A stretch of 64,000 nt of DNA, taken from Pseudopyrenochaeta lycopersici. Taxonomy: Eukaryota; Ascomycota; Dothideomycetes; Pleosporales; Pseudopyrenochaetaceae. How positions within the stretch are numbered: the stretch's first letter is position 1; each line of letters opens with the position of its first letter. Positions 44,900 through 55,518 of this stretch are shown here, one piece after another. The position numbers were made by a program, and so were the translations under genes. The notes beneath the pieces are model-generated. The model did no database searches. It was given only the letters and a program-made list of their open reading frames with translations, and had not been told where the DNA came from. The stretch spans positions 806,001 to 870,000 of the forward strand of contig NHZP01000011.1 in assembly GCA_003313425.1 (NCBI GenBank), read 5' to 3'.

Positions 44900-46525
44900 T
44901 CAGTCATCTAGCTCTGGCACCAGCTCGTCATCTTCAATCAAATCCGGATCAATCTTGATCCCCAAATCTCCGTCCTCGAGAAACGATCGTCCTTTCAAGG
45001 CCTCGGGTAGGTACTCTTGCTTGACTTTCCCATCAAGATAATGTGGATTGTACTTGTAGCCATCTCCATAACCCATGTCCTTCATTAACTTTGTCGGTGC
45101 ATTCCGTAGATGATGGGGTATTGACAGCGCAGCAATACCAGGCTCGCGTAACGCGTCCAGGGCATTGTGCAAGCCGCGATACGCGCGTGTTGATTTCGGA
45201 GATAAGGAGAAGGCAACCACAGTGTGTGCGAGATTGATGCGGCATTCTGGCATACCGATCTTCTCACAGGCAGAATATGTAGCTGTTGCAAGGGACAACA
45301 TGGTATTGTCCGCGAGCCCAATATCTTCGGATGCAACGACGATAAGACGACGCGCAATGTACCGTGGATCCTCGCCTGACTCCAACATCCTTGCCAGGTA
45401 GTAGAGGGCGGCGTCTGCGTCGGAGCCTCGTATTGACTTGTGTAAAGCAGATATGCTGTCGTAATGTTGGTCACCGGCGCGATCGTAGACGAGGGTCTTG
45501 GTAAGGCTTTGTTTTATCTTCTCCTTGGTCATGTCGGGAGATTTGGAAAGATTCATGGCAAGTTCGAGAAGATTCAATGCCGTCCGGGCATCTCCGTCGG
45601 AGAAGCCTGCAAAGTACTCCAACATGGATTGATCAAGAAGCGGTGACGTGCAGTCCTCGGCTGCCATTGCGCGTTCCAGTATTCGGACCAGGTCCTGTTC
45701 TTTCAGTTCATCTAGGGTAAACGTCCGGCATCGACTGAGCAGGGCGGAGATGACTTTAAACGACGGGTTCTCAGTTGTCGCTGCGATCAGCGTTATCGTT
45801 CCCGACTCTACTGGCCCGAGGAATGCATCTTGCTGTGTCTTGGAGAAGCGATGCAGTTCGTCACAAAAGACGATCGTCTTCCGTCCTGTGAGCTGTAGGT
45901 CCCTTGCTGCCTCGCCGAATATCTTCCTGACCTCCTCCAACTTGGTACTCGTGCTGTTGATCTCCACGAACCGCGCGCCCGATGTGTTTGCGATCAGGCG
46001 AGCAATGGTGGTTTTCCCTGTCCCAGGCCGGCCCCAGAGCACCATGGAGGGAAGTTTACCCTCGTCCACCATTCCTCGTAGTATGCCACCAGGCCCGACG
46101 AGCTCTTGCCCGTAGACGTCATCCAATGAGACCGGGCGCATGCGTTCGGCGAGGGGCATTGCATCCTCGACTGCCTTCAGCCTCCGTGCTCGTTTAGGGG
46201 CTGAGGGTGACTGTTCGCCAGTTGTCTGCCCATTAACAGTCTCTTCGAAGGTCCGCTTTATGCCCGGTGGCGGGGGCGGTGTCTTGGGACGTGCTACATA
46301 CTGCGTCGTTGATGGCAGCGCTGGAGGCGACGATATTGGGTGGCCATTCTTCTGCGCTGTGGTTGGCGGCTTCCGGGTGCCCGGCGTGAAGAAGCTGTGC
46401 GTCTTCACGGAGGCTGGAGTATCATTTGTCTCATTTTCGAGTAAATACTCACTGCAGTCGCTATCGAGATGCTCGTTGATTCGCTGATCTCTCACGGGCT
46501 TGCTGCATACCGGGCAAAGTACCAT
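44900..46525 (-). CDS. mgs1: Mgs1/WRNIP1 AAA+ ATPase (RarA family)
   Basis: Replication-fork maintenance ATPase of the RarA/Mgs1/WRNIP1 family, acting in the nucleus at stalled forks with PCNA and ubiquitin. Intronless, 541 residues. A UBZ-type zinc finger opens the protein (CPVCSKPVRDQRINEHLDSD then C, residues 4-24). A disordered linker follows. The AAA+ core has Walker A GRPGTGKTT (165-173), Walker B IVFCDELHR (near 217), sensor 1 AATTENPSF, and an Arg-finger region SALLSRCRTF. The C-terminal part includes SIRGSDADAALYYLARML and SEDIGLAD, typical of the family's tetramerisation domain. The start at 46525 places the zinc finger at the N-terminus. It is divergent from the aminotransferase gene with only 184 bases between ATGs. 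Confidence 0.96.
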   Translation of the reverse strand: MVLCPVCSKPVRDQRINEHLDSDCSEYLLENETNDTPASVKTHSFFTPGTRKPPTTAQKNGHPISSPPALPSTTQYVARPKTPPPPPGIKRTFEETVNGQTTGEQSPSAPKRARRLKAVEDAMPLAERMRPVSLDDVYGQELVGPGGILRGMVDEGKLPSMVLWGRPGTGKTTIARLIANTSGARFVEINSTSTKLEEVRKIFGEAARDLQLTGRKTIVFCDELHRFSKTQQDAFLGPVESGTITLIAATTENPSFKVISALLSRCRTFTLDELKEQDLVRILERAMAAEDCTSPLLDQSMLEYFAGFSDGDARTALNLLELAMNLSKSPDMTKEKIKQSLTKTLVYDRAGDQHYDSISALHKSIRGSDADAALYYLARMLESGEDPRYIARRLIVVASEDIGLADNTMLSLATATYSACEKIGMPECRINLAHTVVAFSLSPKSTRAYRGLHNALDALREPGIAALSIPHHLRNAPTKLMKDMGYGDGYKYNPHYLDGKVKQEYLPEALKGRSFLEDGDLGIKIDPDLIEDDELVPELDD

Positions 46526-46709
46526 GTCTTCGATGGGTGGTTAAATTTACGCGACGGCGATTATCTGGGGTAACGCGACCAGCGGCATCGGCGCAAGCTC
46601 GGACTGGTTGCGCTTGATGACGGCACGCAACGGACTCTGACATGAAAGCACGCAATAGCAGACGGGCACTTTTGCGTTGTCCTTCACAAACTGACGCTTG
46701 AGACCTGCC
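46526..46709. promoter_or_regulatory. Compact bidirectional promoter, mgs1/bna3
   Basis: One hundred eighty-four bases separate two divergent start codons, so both promoters must overlap here or extend into the genes. No TATA box is evident. Confidence 0.6.
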
Positions 46710-48150
46710 ATGCGGAGGATTGTGACGCCAGCTTTCAAAGCCGTTTGCTCTTCGACAATCAAACCTCCAACCGCTCTCAAAAACCCCACCAGCCTCACCC
46801 CGCTGCGAGCCATGTCTGCAACTATGCGGCGAGAAGACCCCTTCAAGCCTGCAGCGAGAGTTGCAGGGCAGAAGCAGGATGTCTGGTAGGCAAGATATCT
46901 TCTTGAAGCGCATTACTGCCGCTAATTGACGCAGGTCCATTGTGAACGAAGCAGCAGCAGCGTCGCCCGTCCAGCCTATTGTCAACATGGGCCAGGGCTT
47001 CTTTGGCTACAACCCACCCAAATTTGTCCTCGATGCCGCCAAATCTGCCCTCGACCAAGTCGACTGCAATCAGTACTCGCCCACCAAAGGCCGTCCGCGA
47101 TTAAAGAAGGCCATTGCCGACGCCTACTCGCCCTTCTTTGGCCGCACCATCAACCCGGAGACCGAGGTCACAATTACAACAGGCGCAAACGAGGGCATGC
47201 TGTCAGCCTTCATGGGTTTCTTGGAGCAAGGCGACGAGGTCATCGTGTTCGAGCCCTTCTTCGACCAGTACATCAGTAACATCGAGATGCCGGGAGGAAA
47301 GGTCGTCTACGTTCCCATGCACCCACCAAAGGAAGGAGCCACAAAGACAACCTCAGCAGCAGAATGGTCTCTTGATATGAAAGAGCTGGAAGCAGCGATT
47401 ACGCCTAAGACTCGCATGATTGTGCTCAACTCTCCACACAACCCTATTGGCAAGGTCTTCTCCAAAGAGGAGCTCCAAGCCATTGGCGACATATGCGTAA
47501 AGCACAACATCATCATTCTTTCCGATGAAGTCTACGATCGGTTATACTACGTTCCCTTCACACGCGTCGCCACACTTTCGCCCGAAATCGCGAAGCTCAC
47601 ATTGACAGTCGGCTCAGGCGGCAAGAACTTTTATGCTACCGGATGGAGAGTCGGCTGGCTTATCGGACCAGAGCATCTCATCAAATATGTCAGTGCAGCA
47701 CATACCCGCATCTGCTACAGCAGTGTTTCGCCCCTGCAAGAAGCGACAGCAATTGGTTTCGAGCAAGCCGACGCGCACAACTTCTGGGAGGACTCGAAGA
47801 AGGAGATGAAGGCCAAGATGGACAAATTTACCGCTGTATTTGACGAGCTGAATCTCCCGTATTCAGACCCAGAGGGTGGATACTTTGTTCTGGTCAACAT
47901 GTCCAAAGTCAGGTTACCAGACAATTACGACTTCCCACCACATGTAGCCGAGCGCCCAAGAGACTTCAAGCTTAGCTGGTTCTTAATCAAGGAAGTCGGT
48001 GTTGCTGCAATCCCGCCAACCGAATTCTTCACACCCGGCAACGCGCATATCGTGGAGGATTGGCTAAGATTCGCTGTATGTAAGAACGATGATGTTCTAG
48101 AAACGGCAATGGAGAGGCTTAGAGGGCTTAAAAAGTATATTCAAGAGTAG
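46710..48150 (+). CDS. bna3: Kynurenine aminotransferase, Bna3-type
   Basis: PLP-dependent class I/II aminotransferase, expected to convert kynurenine to kynurenic acid with an oxo-acid acceptor. Exons are 46710-46885 and 46935-48150, giving 463 residues. The intron (49 bases) restores DVWSIVNEAA. Family segments include VNMGQGFFGYNPPKF, NQYSPTKGRPRLKKAI, TTGANEGML, NSPHNPIGKV, SDEVYDRLYY and the PLP-binding lysine in GSGGKNFYATGWRVGW (K289). Arg in WLRFAVCK should bind the substrate carboxylate. The first ~35 residues (MRRIVTPAFKAVCSSTIKPP) resemble a mitochondrial presequence. A second ATG at 46812 (MSATMRREDPFK) would give a cytosolic form. Confidence 0.94.
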
Positions 48151-48594
48151 AATATTACCACAGTGGATACTCTAGCTGTAATAAAGATATTCCCAATATT
48201 CACCTATGGCCGTGTAGTATTGCCTGATTTTGAGCAGTAGAGATGGCGATGACTATTTCATGTCGAAAAACTCGATCGACTCTGACAATGCAAAGTCCAC
48301 ATCCCCTAATGCTCAGATGTTTCTTTGTCACAGGGGAGATTTTTTTCAAAATAACATTCCATGCATTGTGAACATGTCAATGTTATTGTTGTAACATCTC
48401 CCCAGCACAAAGCGAACTCATCGGTGCCGCATCTGCTCCCTTTCATCCTCTATTTGCACCAAGACAGGCTGAAGTGCATTCGAAACATACAAAGACAGTC
48501 ATACTATACTCATAAAGTCCTCGCCACGCTTTCCTCACTCACTCACATCTTCATCCCATACCATTCAATCACTTCGCTCGTTTGAACCATCAAT
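48151..48594. other. Intergenic between bna3 and the secreted protein
   Basis: Tandem plus-strand genes. The right part is a C/T/A-rich leader (48500-48594) just before the next ATG, as in many secreted-protein genes of fungi. No coding sequence. Confidence 0.5.
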
Positions 48595-49347
48595 ATGTAC
48601 ACCATTTTCTTCACAGTCATTCACATCTTGCCGTTTCTCGCAGTAGCAGCACCGCAATCAAACACCACACTTACTTCGTCTACCATCGGCAATGACATTC
48701 AAACCCGCTCAGACTTCATCTGGCCGTCTCGCTCCACAGCTCCCAGCTCCCCCCCACAGACCTCGACATCAGCTACGTCTCAGATCGTAGACTTCATGCC
48801 CAACCGCTCACTATGGCTCTGGAACACTTCAACAGCAACAACCACAGACGCAACTGAACTCCCCTCTCCAACCCCCACGTCTACATCCCTCGAAACAGCC
48901 CCGAGAGTCCCTGTCAGTTTCAACACAGACGACATCTCATGGGCCAGCTGGGTCGACCCTACGACCCTCACGCAACCCGCTCCTCCCACCGCATCCGCAG
49001 ACCCTGAATCTTCCCCCGGCGACATCTTCGTCTGCACCGACACGTCCTTCACGGGGACTTGCGAGTACCTGCACGACGTCACGTACCAGTGCCACAATTT
49101 GCCTGCGCATCTGCAGAAGCAGGTCTCGAGTATCCGCCCGGATAAAGGGCAGTTGTGCATCTTCTACGACGACGAGGACTGCTTTGGCGCGAGCCACTGG
49201 GTGCGCTGGCCTGGGACTGGGAATATGAGGGGCAGGCGGTTTGATAACAGGGTTGTGAGTTGGCGGTGCAGTGAGGATGGGTGTGATGGTGTGCAAGGGC
49301 CGGGCGGGTGTAGTGAGAATCCTGATGGGTCGCCCAAGGAGAGCTAA
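48595..49347 (+). CDS. Secreted Cys-containing protein, crystallin-fold-like
   Basis: Intronless, 250 residues. A signal peptide (MYTIFFTVIHILPFLAVAA) is followed by a Ser/Thr/Pro-rich, likely O-glycosylated spacer (about 20-140) with NTT and NRS N-glycosylation sites. The C-terminal ~100 residues carry eight or so cysteines in a pattern like beta/gamma-crystallin or Greek-key secreted proteins: DIFVCTDTSFTGTCEYLHDV, then LCIFYDDEDCFGASHWVRWP and NRVVSWRCSEDGCDG. Such proteins are common in fungal secretomes as cell-wall-associated or effector candidates. The function is not known. The fold suggestion is by motif only. Confidence 0.75.
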   Translation: MYTIFFTVIHILPFLAVAAPQSNTTLTSSTIGNDIQTRSDFIWPSRSTAPSSPPQTSTSATSQIVDFMPNRSLWLWNTSTATTTDATELPSPTPTSTSLETAPRVPVSFNTDDISWASWVDPTTLTQPAPPTASADPESSPGDIFVCTDTSFTGTCEYLHDVTYQCHNLPAHLQKQVSSIRPDKGQLCIFYDDEDCFGASHWVRWPGTGNMRGRRFDNRVVSWRCSEDGCDGVQGPGGCSENPDGSPKES

Positions 49348-49957
49348 TGGTAAGTCTTTAATTTCAGTTTATTTTTTTTTCGACCATGGTGCTTCACTTT
49401 ATGTGAGGGATGGACAAATAGCAACAGGCATAGGACAACGTGTTTGTTTGTAAGAACCTGAGAGCATTTCTAGCTTGCACTTCTCCACTGTACAAGTTTT
49501 GAAGTTCAAGATAGAGTGTCCTAGAGACACTCAGCCATTGGTATTTTCTCGAGTCCGTTATGCACATAATCGCACTTGTCGTAAATCATCACTGCCTCAT
49601 ACCCTACCCTGAGGCTCTGTCTTTTTTGAGTTTCTCTGGGGGGCTCTCCATGCATCTCCGGCATCCTTATACATAGAACATGCACAGTGATTCTGGCATT
49701 GAGACTTTGACATAACCACCAGTGAAGCATTTCGTGAATCATGTCGAGAAAATTCGTAACATCGGTTTCACGTCGAGAATTTCCTTTGTTGGTGCTGATG
49801 CGGAAAATGGTTTGGCTTCAGTGAAAGAATCCAATATCTCCTAATGGTAGGAGATATATTGGAGACCGAGGTGTGAAGATCACGTTCTCGCGCCATGCAA
49901 TGCCGTGCAAGCTGTTAAACAACGCCAACGCCGTCCGTATGCAGAGGGTATATGTGG
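49348..49957. other. Convergent intergenic region with a hairpin
   Basis: It lies between the 3' ends of the secreted protein (plus) and Dph1 (minus), so it holds both 3' UTRs. A strong hairpin is at 49831-49862 (listed separately). A T9 run near 49372-49380 follows the secreted-protein stop. Confidence 0.55.
49831..49862. repeat. Hairpin-forming inverted repeat downstream of dph1
   Basis: CCAATATCTCCTA and TAGGAGATATATTGG are inverted copies separated by ATGG. The stem is 13 pairs with a two-base bulge. It lies about 95 bases past the Dph1 stop, so it may fold in its 3' UTR, or be a tiny inverted-repeat relic. Confidence 0.6.
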
Positions 49958-51584
49958 TCAACCTCTAATCTCCACCTCTGCAGCCCTGATATGATCCAGT
50001 GTCGTCCGTCCCAGCCCTTCTTTCGCGTAAAAGTCCATTGGATATAGGTTCTTCCTCTCCCTCTCTTCTACCTTCGTCTTCGCATCATCCTCATCAAGCC
50101 AGGGCGCATCCTTTACCCCAAGTGCGACAAGGGCCTCATAGGGGCTTAGTAGGGGCCTGGGAAAGGCATATCCCCAGTCGATACTTAATCTTGGACAAGC
50201 AATTTGTACCCAAGCTTCGACGTCCAACATCATTCCCAGCTTTCCAGGGAAAATCTCTGACATGAGGAGATTTACACATTTAATGCCTTGTCGCTGCAAC
50301 TCATTCTCGATGAGCGTCAATGTATGTGGATTACCCTGCCGGCCTAGTGAGCCTAGGATGATACCCCACGTGCGTGCCTTACGGGCTGTGAGGATAGCTG
50401 TGCGACGAATATCGTAGAGCGAGTCGTGCTCATAAGTCTCGTGTGTGAGGCGTCGCGAATAGGGATCGTAGCGAAATGCCGGAAGCGAAGGGTTGGCGAT
50501 CATTGCGCTCTCAAGATGGAAGCGTCCGTCGCCAAGGTAGAGTATCAGGTCTGGAACTTCTTCCTCCTTCCCTCTTGCATTATGTTGTCCTGGCTTGATA
50601 GCCATGGATGGTGACGTGCAGCCAAGGATTTCGCCTTTTGACAAAGGAGCAATTTGTGGCACGATCGGATTGTATCCTTCCCTCCTCAATATAGGCACAA
50701 TGCCATGTATTGTAGCGTTAAACTGTATAGTTCCAACAAGGGCTATGGTTTTTCCGACGGGGAAGTTCTCTGTGAGGGTATTGATGAGATGCTGCGTGTC
50801 GATGCTAATCGAGACGAAGATGTAGAGTGTGGCAATCTTGGTCACAGCCACCGGAATCAGACAGCTATGCGCGTAGTGTATGAGAAGGTCACAACCTAAG
50901 GCTCGTGCCGTGTAGTCGTCTATACAGCATGCACCATATGTCACATCTCCCATGATAAGTGTCGAGGTACCCGGACAAAACCGCGTCAAGATATCGGATA
51001 TGGTGGTCGCAAAAAGGAGTAACCCTTCAGGGAACTGTAGGGCTATTGATTTTGCACCTGATGTTTGTATCCGGTGAATGCATTTGTGGATTTCGAAATT
51101 GTAGTTTGGGGGAAGAAGCGCGATCGCATCGTTGATCTCTTGGTCATGGAGGATAGAATCGGGTATCGCATTCAGCGCACGAGCTGTACGGCGAGGTTGG
51201 GCCACTGAAACATACGTTAGTCCTTTCTTGAGGCTGATGTTCTTGACATTGGCTCCTCACACCTTGTATGGCGCTGGAGTCCTCAATATTGGCGTTTGGA
51301 TCAGCCTGTGGCTCGTCTGTCTTGCCCGCCGTCTTCCTGCCTACGAAACGTCGTTTTGGTTGTTTGGACACAGCTACGGGCTCCTCTGCTATCCCTTCTT
51401 CAACCTCGGGGCCCAAGTTTGTCGCCGCTCTGTCGTCCTCCATGTTGCGCGTGGCGTGTTCGAGCGTGTCGCGGGGTTGAAGTGGGATGGATATTGTGGC
51501 GGGGCGCAGAACTTTTTGGTGGGGATGAACCATTTCCTCTGACCTCAAGCTACCCTTCCCTAACCTATCGCGGACATTATTCAT
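49958..51584 (-). CDS. dph1: Dph1, diphthamide synthase subunit
   Basis: Radical-SAM-like subunit that, with Dph2, transfers the aminocarboxypropyl group from S-adenosylmethionine to a histidine of eEF2. Exons are 51443 (or 51584) to 51263 and 51204-49958. The intron (51205-51262, 58 bases) joins SSAIQ to [15 protein letters not shown]. The three iron-sulfur cysteines are present: [24 protein letters not shown] and [25 protein letters not shown] and [10 protein letters not shown] also fit the family. ATG at 51443 ([17 protein letters not shown]) gives 475 residues and a typical short N-terminus. ATG at 51584 gives 522 residues. I prefer 51443. Confidence 0.95.
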
Positions 51585-52027
51585 CAGTCACGGTGACAAT
51601 GAAGATAGGCAATTGGTTGACTAGGTTTCATTTCAGTCCAGTTTACATTTATGGTCGAGTTGCATGCCACGCAGGTAGATGGTCTACACACTCAATGGCG
51701 ACAACGTCTAGACATAGTCAGACGCGAACATGAGATATTCGACGCGTTGAAGGCATTCAAATGATGGGAATCTTAGTCAATATAATATCACAAGCGTCTA
51801 TTGTCGCTCCTGCTTTCGCAATCAAGGTTGCGAGGGTATCCGGAACACCTTTTCCGCCACGATGAAGCACTTGCACGCTAGCCAGACTGATATCTTTGCT
51901 TGCGGGAAATGTAGAGCTGTTAACTCCGGGAATTTCTGTAGTATTCATTTTGATTTCAATGAGTAGTCTCTCTGTCCTATTCTTTCTTCGTTCAGCTTGT
52001 TAGCTTTCGCTCGTTCACTTTCTTCGC
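51585..52027. other. Divergent intergenic region between dph1 and the DHA1 transporter
   Basis: It carries both promoters. A 63-codon minus-strand frame from ATG 51948 to 51757 (starting MNTTEIPGVNSSTFPASKDI) is intact but has no recognisable features and is more likely chance. Confidence 0.45.
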
Positions 52028-53945
52028 ATGCCTCACCATCATGGAAATGGCTCGGAGAAGAGCATGCCAGACGACATTGAAAAGGGAATTGCTATAATAC
52101 CTGTCCAAGATGCACAACCAGACAAACCTGAAACGGCTATTCAAGCTTCCGGAGACCGCGCCCTCGTTCTTATGGACCTCGACAACGCTTTGGTCGGTTG
52201 GGAGAGTGCCTACGACCCCGAAAATCCACAGTGAGTTGCTCCTGAGGGTAGAACCTCGTTTCCAATAGCACACTCTGACAACTGTTGAGGAATTGGAGCT
52301 GGTCGAAGAAATGGATGTTGATGACATGGGTCATCTTAATGTCCACTTTCTCCCCAACAGTGTCTTCCCTGTGCGCCCCAGGAACCGGCCTTACTCTTGA
52401 AGAGTTTAGCATATCATCTAGGACAGTAGGAACTCTCATGATATCGATATACGTGTTGGGCTACGCTGTCGGACCTCTATTTCTCGCGCCACTCTCGGAA
52501 ATGTACGGGCGACCTCTCGTCGTCAATTGCTCTAGCATCGTCTTCAATGCATTTCTACTGGGCTGCTCTTTTGCACCAAATATGCCTAGCCTGATTATTA
52601 TGCGGCTGCTCGCTGGTGTTGGAGGATCGGCTATCATGACCATTGTCTCAGCATGCATCGGGGATGTATTTAGAGTGCACGAGCGCGCAGCTGCATCAGC
52701 TATTGTTATTGGAACACCATCGCTCTCGCCAGTTGGTATGAACCTGCCGGAACGGAATTGAGAATTATTCCGCTAACTTAGTCAAATAGTCGGGCCCATA
52801 ATAGGGGGTTTCATCTCTCAGAATCTGGGGTGGCGATGGGCGTACTGGATCATGCTCATGGCTACTGGTCCACTCAACATTCTAATGTTCTTCTTTATGC
52901 AAGAGTCAAACCACCCGACGATCTTAGAAAAGAAGGTTGCACGCCTAAGGAAAGAACTAAGACGAAATGATCTTCGTTCGCAGCTGGAGATGAAATTGCC
53001 TCCTAGTCAAGTGCTGACCCGCAGCCTAGTGAGGCCTATCAAAGTATTCTGTTCAAGAGTTCCGTACAATTACCATACTAACAATAACAGTTCATCTGTA
53101 AGTCGCCCATCATCCTGATGGTGGCTTTATATGTGAGCATTATCTATGGCATCTTATGTAAGCTCTCAGAATACTCAGACTCTACTGGAGAAGCTCATCG
53201 TCCCTAAGATTTGATGTTTACCACCATACCCGATGTTTTCCAAGACATCTACCACTTTGAGATACAATACACAGGGTTAGCATACCTTGGTCGTAAGTTA
53301 AACGCTCCACTCTTGTTTCCTTTGACTTAACTAACGCCCCCACCATAGTTGGCATAGGCATGTTCGTAAGTATTCACAAGAAAGCAAACATCAGACCCCC
53401 AAGTTCTCATACAAGCCAGATTGCACTTGCCTTCATGATGAAGTACAACGACAACACTGTGCTTTATCTTCGAGAGAAGAACGGAGGCGTGTTTGAGCGT
53501 ATGTCTACCTGTCTTCTTCGTCTGAAGCTGGTCTAATTTACCCATAGCCGAGATGCGGCTCGCAAACACCGTCTACTTCGCTCCTTTCATCCCAGTCGCG
53601 CTTTTCATGTATGCCTGGACGACTCGAGCTTCTGTTCATTGGATCGTGCCCTGCCTGTCCTTCATACCTTTCGGCTTCGGTCTACTTGGTATATTTGTGC
53701 CATGCCAAACTTACGCGGTCGACGCTTTTTTGTCTACAGCTGCTTCGGCAGTGGCAGCGCTGGTCTTTATGAGATCTATCTTTGGCGCTTTTTTGCCGCT
53801 TATAGGACCAAAGACATACGATAGCTTAGGTCTGGGGTGGGGCAATACATTGCTAGGTATATTGGCGTTAATTGTCACACCAGTACCATTCGCATTTCTA
53901 AAGTGGGGAGGCACAATTCGAAAGAGATGGGTTGTGGACTTGTAA
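52028..53945 (+). CDS. MFS transporter, DHA1 (drug:H+ antiporter) type
   Basis: Eight exons: 52028-52230, 52290-52735, 52790-53043, 53091-53157, 53209-53292, 53349-53365, 53420-53498 and 53548-53945, giving 515 residues in one continuous frame. Exon 6 is only 17 bases. The cytosolic N-terminus ends in YDPENPQNWSWSKKW, a family hallmark. DHA1 motif A (FLAPLSEMYGRP), motif C (GPIIGGFISQNLGWRW) and a 12-segment pattern are present. The second half includes IIYGILYLMFTTIPDVFQ and TYAVDAFLSTAASAVAAL. Such proteins export polyamines, fungicides or secondary metabolites. No biosynthetic genes lie nearby, so the substrate is open. All introns are 46-61 bases with GT...AG ends; the most unusual acceptors are GAG (52289) and AAG (53208). 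Confidence 0.9.
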
Positions 53946-54153
53946 TAGAGATGCTGTGAGCTCGGATACTTTCGAAAATCCTTGACACACCGCATAGAGT
54001 GTTTAAAAAGTTATACTCAAGGACATAGTCATGCAATCGGAATAGATTCATCAGAGTAGTAAACCCATCCTAGAAGCCTCCGCATGATCACATTTAAACC
54101 TGATCCCACAATACTAGATGTAGGCGCTTGTATGGCTAATCACTCAAAACGAG

Positions 54154-55518
54154 CTATCCTCTTCTCTCGCCGTCATCCTCCCTCGTTCTTATCTCGTCTT
54201 CCTGATCCCACACTTTCTGTCCCGCAACCCACGTCTGCAAGACCTCACCCTGCTCACTCAATACCGTCAAATCCGCCCTCCTCCCTTCCTTTAACACGCC
54301 CCTTCCACCCTCCGCATCAATTGCCATAAAGGCCGCTACATTCTCCGTCACAGTGCCCACAGCCTCCGCAATTCCACAACCAGACCACTTCATCAAGTTC
54401 CTCACGCTCTGCTGCAGTGATATGCAGCCCCCAATCAGCGTACCAGTCCCCGCAATTGTGGCTCGGGTCCCGTTTTTAACCTGCTCGAAGGGAATCTGTG
54501 AGTGCCCTGGGTAAGTGCCATCCGCAAGGGAGGCGAGCTCTATGCTGTCTGTAACAAGGATTGAGCGTTTGGGATCTGAACGGTGAAGGAGGGAGACGGT
54601 CGATGGGTGGAGGTGCTCGCCATCTGCTATGATGGTGTAGTACGGTGGAGCTGGATTATGTGTTGAAGGGAGGGAGATTAGACCCGCTAGGCCCGGGGCT
54701 CGCGAAGTGAGAGTGGACATTGCATTCAGCGTGTGCGTCAGGCCTGTCGATCCAGCTCTCAGGGCTGCCAGTCCGTCATCGAACGACGCGGTGGAATGGC
54801 CCATAGATACTTTGATACCCATTGAACTCAGTGATTTGACGAGTGCAGCCGAGTCCGGTAGCTCAGGGGCGAGAGTAACCAGCTTAATGGTATCTTGTAG
54901 GTTCGCGGACCCATATATCGAAGTCGGTGGAGTACTACATATTTGGAACAGCGAGGCATTATGCGCACCCTTCTTAATTGGATGAAGATATGGACCTTCT
55001 GTGTGAGCACCAAGGAGGCAGGCGGAATCTGGGATCGACCGAGGCTTCAGAGAGGGAAGTATCTAACCCTAGTCAGGCGCGCTAGGACATGTCCTTGAGT
55101 TGGTATGATGGCATTTTGAACAAAGAAATAGGGCTCAGTGTGGTTATGCGCCAATGACTGGACACATTGTGATACAACAACTAACCTTTTGAAATTCCTT
55201 AGCTTCAACAGTAGGCAATGTCGCCCAGAATCCCGTGACACCCTGAGTTGCATAGTATCTTGCGATGTTGTCGACCTCCTTCGTATAGCGGTCTTCATCT
55301 TCGAAATGCGTGAAGTGGAACCCATTCGCACCATTTGTATGCAGTTCTAAGAAACCTGGGGCGACAATGTTGTCATCTAGATCTATGGCTTCGCCTCCAA
55401 TATATCCTTCTCTCTTCAGGATAAGGCCTGTCTCGTCTGAGATAACGAGGTGATCCTCGACAAGCTCACCATTGAGGACATAGCGACAGTTGGTGAAAAG
55501 AGTGAACCAGCCCGACAT
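54154..55518 (-). CDS. nagA: N-acetylglucosamine-6-phosphate deacetylase
   Basis: Amidohydrolase that removes acetate from GlcNAc-6-phosphate in amino-sugar and chitin turnover. Exons are 55518-55186 and 55062-54154, giving 413 residues. The intron is 123 bases (GTTAGT...GTTAG) and joins EFQK to ILPSLKPR. Active-site segments are GAHTEGPYLHP (metal-binding Glu), VSMGHSTASFDDG, LTHTLNAMS, IIADGEHLHP and the catalytic Asp in LVTDSIELAS. The glycine-rich GTGTLIGGCISLQQSVRN and the C-terminal EGRRADLTVLS also match. The N-terminal metal-side loop reads FLELHTNGANGFHF where many enzymes have a DxQxNG form. It is convergent with the DHA1 transporter. No other amino-sugar genes are adjacent. Confidence 0.92.

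Noticed and set aside
45648..46115. 155-codon plus-strand frame within Mgs1
   Set aside because: Shadow of the AAA+ coding sequence.
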